The notes beneath the pieces were generated by a model that saw only the letters and a program-made list of their open reading frames with translations, did no database searches and was not told the DNA's origin. A stretch of DNA of 14,436 bases from Actinomycetota bacterium (GTDB lineage: Bacteria; Actinomycetota; Humimicrobiia; Humimicrobiales; Humimicrobiaceae): the NCBI GenBank assembly GCA_022865545.1, contig JALHTA010000050.1:1-14436 (forward strand). Direction: 5' to 3'. The first letter of the stretch is position 1. Every line of letters starts with the position of its first letter. Positions 14,395 through 14,436 of this stretch are shown piece after piece. A program made the position numbers and the translations under genes.

Positions 14395-14436
14395 GCTTAT
14401 TTACCATTCCTATAAAGATATCTTCCAGGTTCCTCT
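14381..14436 (-). CDS. ABC transporter ATPase, C-terminal fragment (partial)
   Basis: The minus strand from the window edge encodes RNLEDIFIGMVNKRENI and then TAG at 14381-14383. The '.LEDIFI' signature is typical of the extreme C-terminus of ABC-2 ATPase subunits, which usually end 'p.LEDvFl.ltg'. Its frame overlaps the permease start by 14 bases, as expected for the two subunits of one exporter. The Walker motifs lie beyond the edge and cannot be checked. Confidence 0.7.
   Translation of the reverse strand, partial: RNLEDIFIGMVNKRENI

Noticed and set aside
1..14436. Search for tRNA genes, CRISPR arrays, insertion sequence ends and att sites
   Set aside because: No tRNA cloverleaf or T-loop GGTTCRANTCC with partners, no regularly spaced repeats and no transposase or integrase gene were seen.

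Overview
The window reads as a chromosomal segment of an AT-rich, strictly or facultatively anaerobic bacterium. The anaerobic reading rests on inference: a NuoE/HndA-type iron-sulfur subunit at the left edge, a membrane b-heme plus HdrD-type iron-sulfur pair, and TusA/DsrE2 sulfur carriers. Start codons include ATG, TTG and GTG, most genes have purine-rich Shine-Dalgarno sites (GGAGG, AGGAG), and intergenic DNA is very AT-rich. I cannot name the taxon. An uncultured Actinomycetota, Firmicutes-like or Atribacterota-like lineage would fit, but nothing here decides it. There are no rRNA or tRNA genes, CRISPR arrays or intact mobile elements.

Layout from left to right. Positions 1-140 (minus) hold the N-terminus of a NuoE/HndA-like subunit with a good promoter, divergent from a small cupin (328-675). 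A promoter at 811-839 leads into an OMP-decarboxylase-superfamily gene (906-1628). Next, all on the plus strand, come an ArsR-type regulator (TTG start, 1669), DsrE2 (2106), TusA (2764), a five-helix NarI/DsrM-like heme b protein (3008) and an HdrD/DsrK-like iron-sulfur protein (3727-5004). The last three are packed with a gap of 1 base and an overlap of 1 base. A 75-residue unknown protein (5015-5242, minus) converges on the end of this cluster.

The middle carries a membrane-anchored CAP/SCP protein (5495), a lipoprotein gene that looks cut short (6473), a divergent NAD(P)-dependent glycerol-3-phosphate dehydrogenase (6814) and a four-helix membrane protein on the minus strand (7881-8330, TTG start). 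From 8331 to 9049 there is no convincing gene, but a patch at about 8540-8790 is clearly more GC-rich than its surroundings and has nested inverted repeats and a minus-strand terminator-like hairpin. The right third has an NptA-type Na+/phosphate cotransporter with a PhoU-like tail (9050), a thymidylate-synthase-family protein (10731), a PrsW/YhfC-like membrane protein (11647) and an M29 aminopeptidase (12513). At the right edge an ABC-2 permease (13630-14394, minus) overlaps the end of its ATPase gene (14381-14436).

The only obvious multi-gene system is the sulfur cluster 1669-5004. TusA and DsrE2 are persulfide carriers, and the NarI/HdrD-type pair is built like DsrMK, which moves electrons between the quinone pool and a cytoplasmic thiol or disulfide. 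No DsrAB, DsrC, DsrJOP, rhodanese or LbpA gene is present in the window. This may therefore be a compact route linking protein-bound persulfide to membrane electron transfer, under ArsR control. That is an inference from gene order and family membership.
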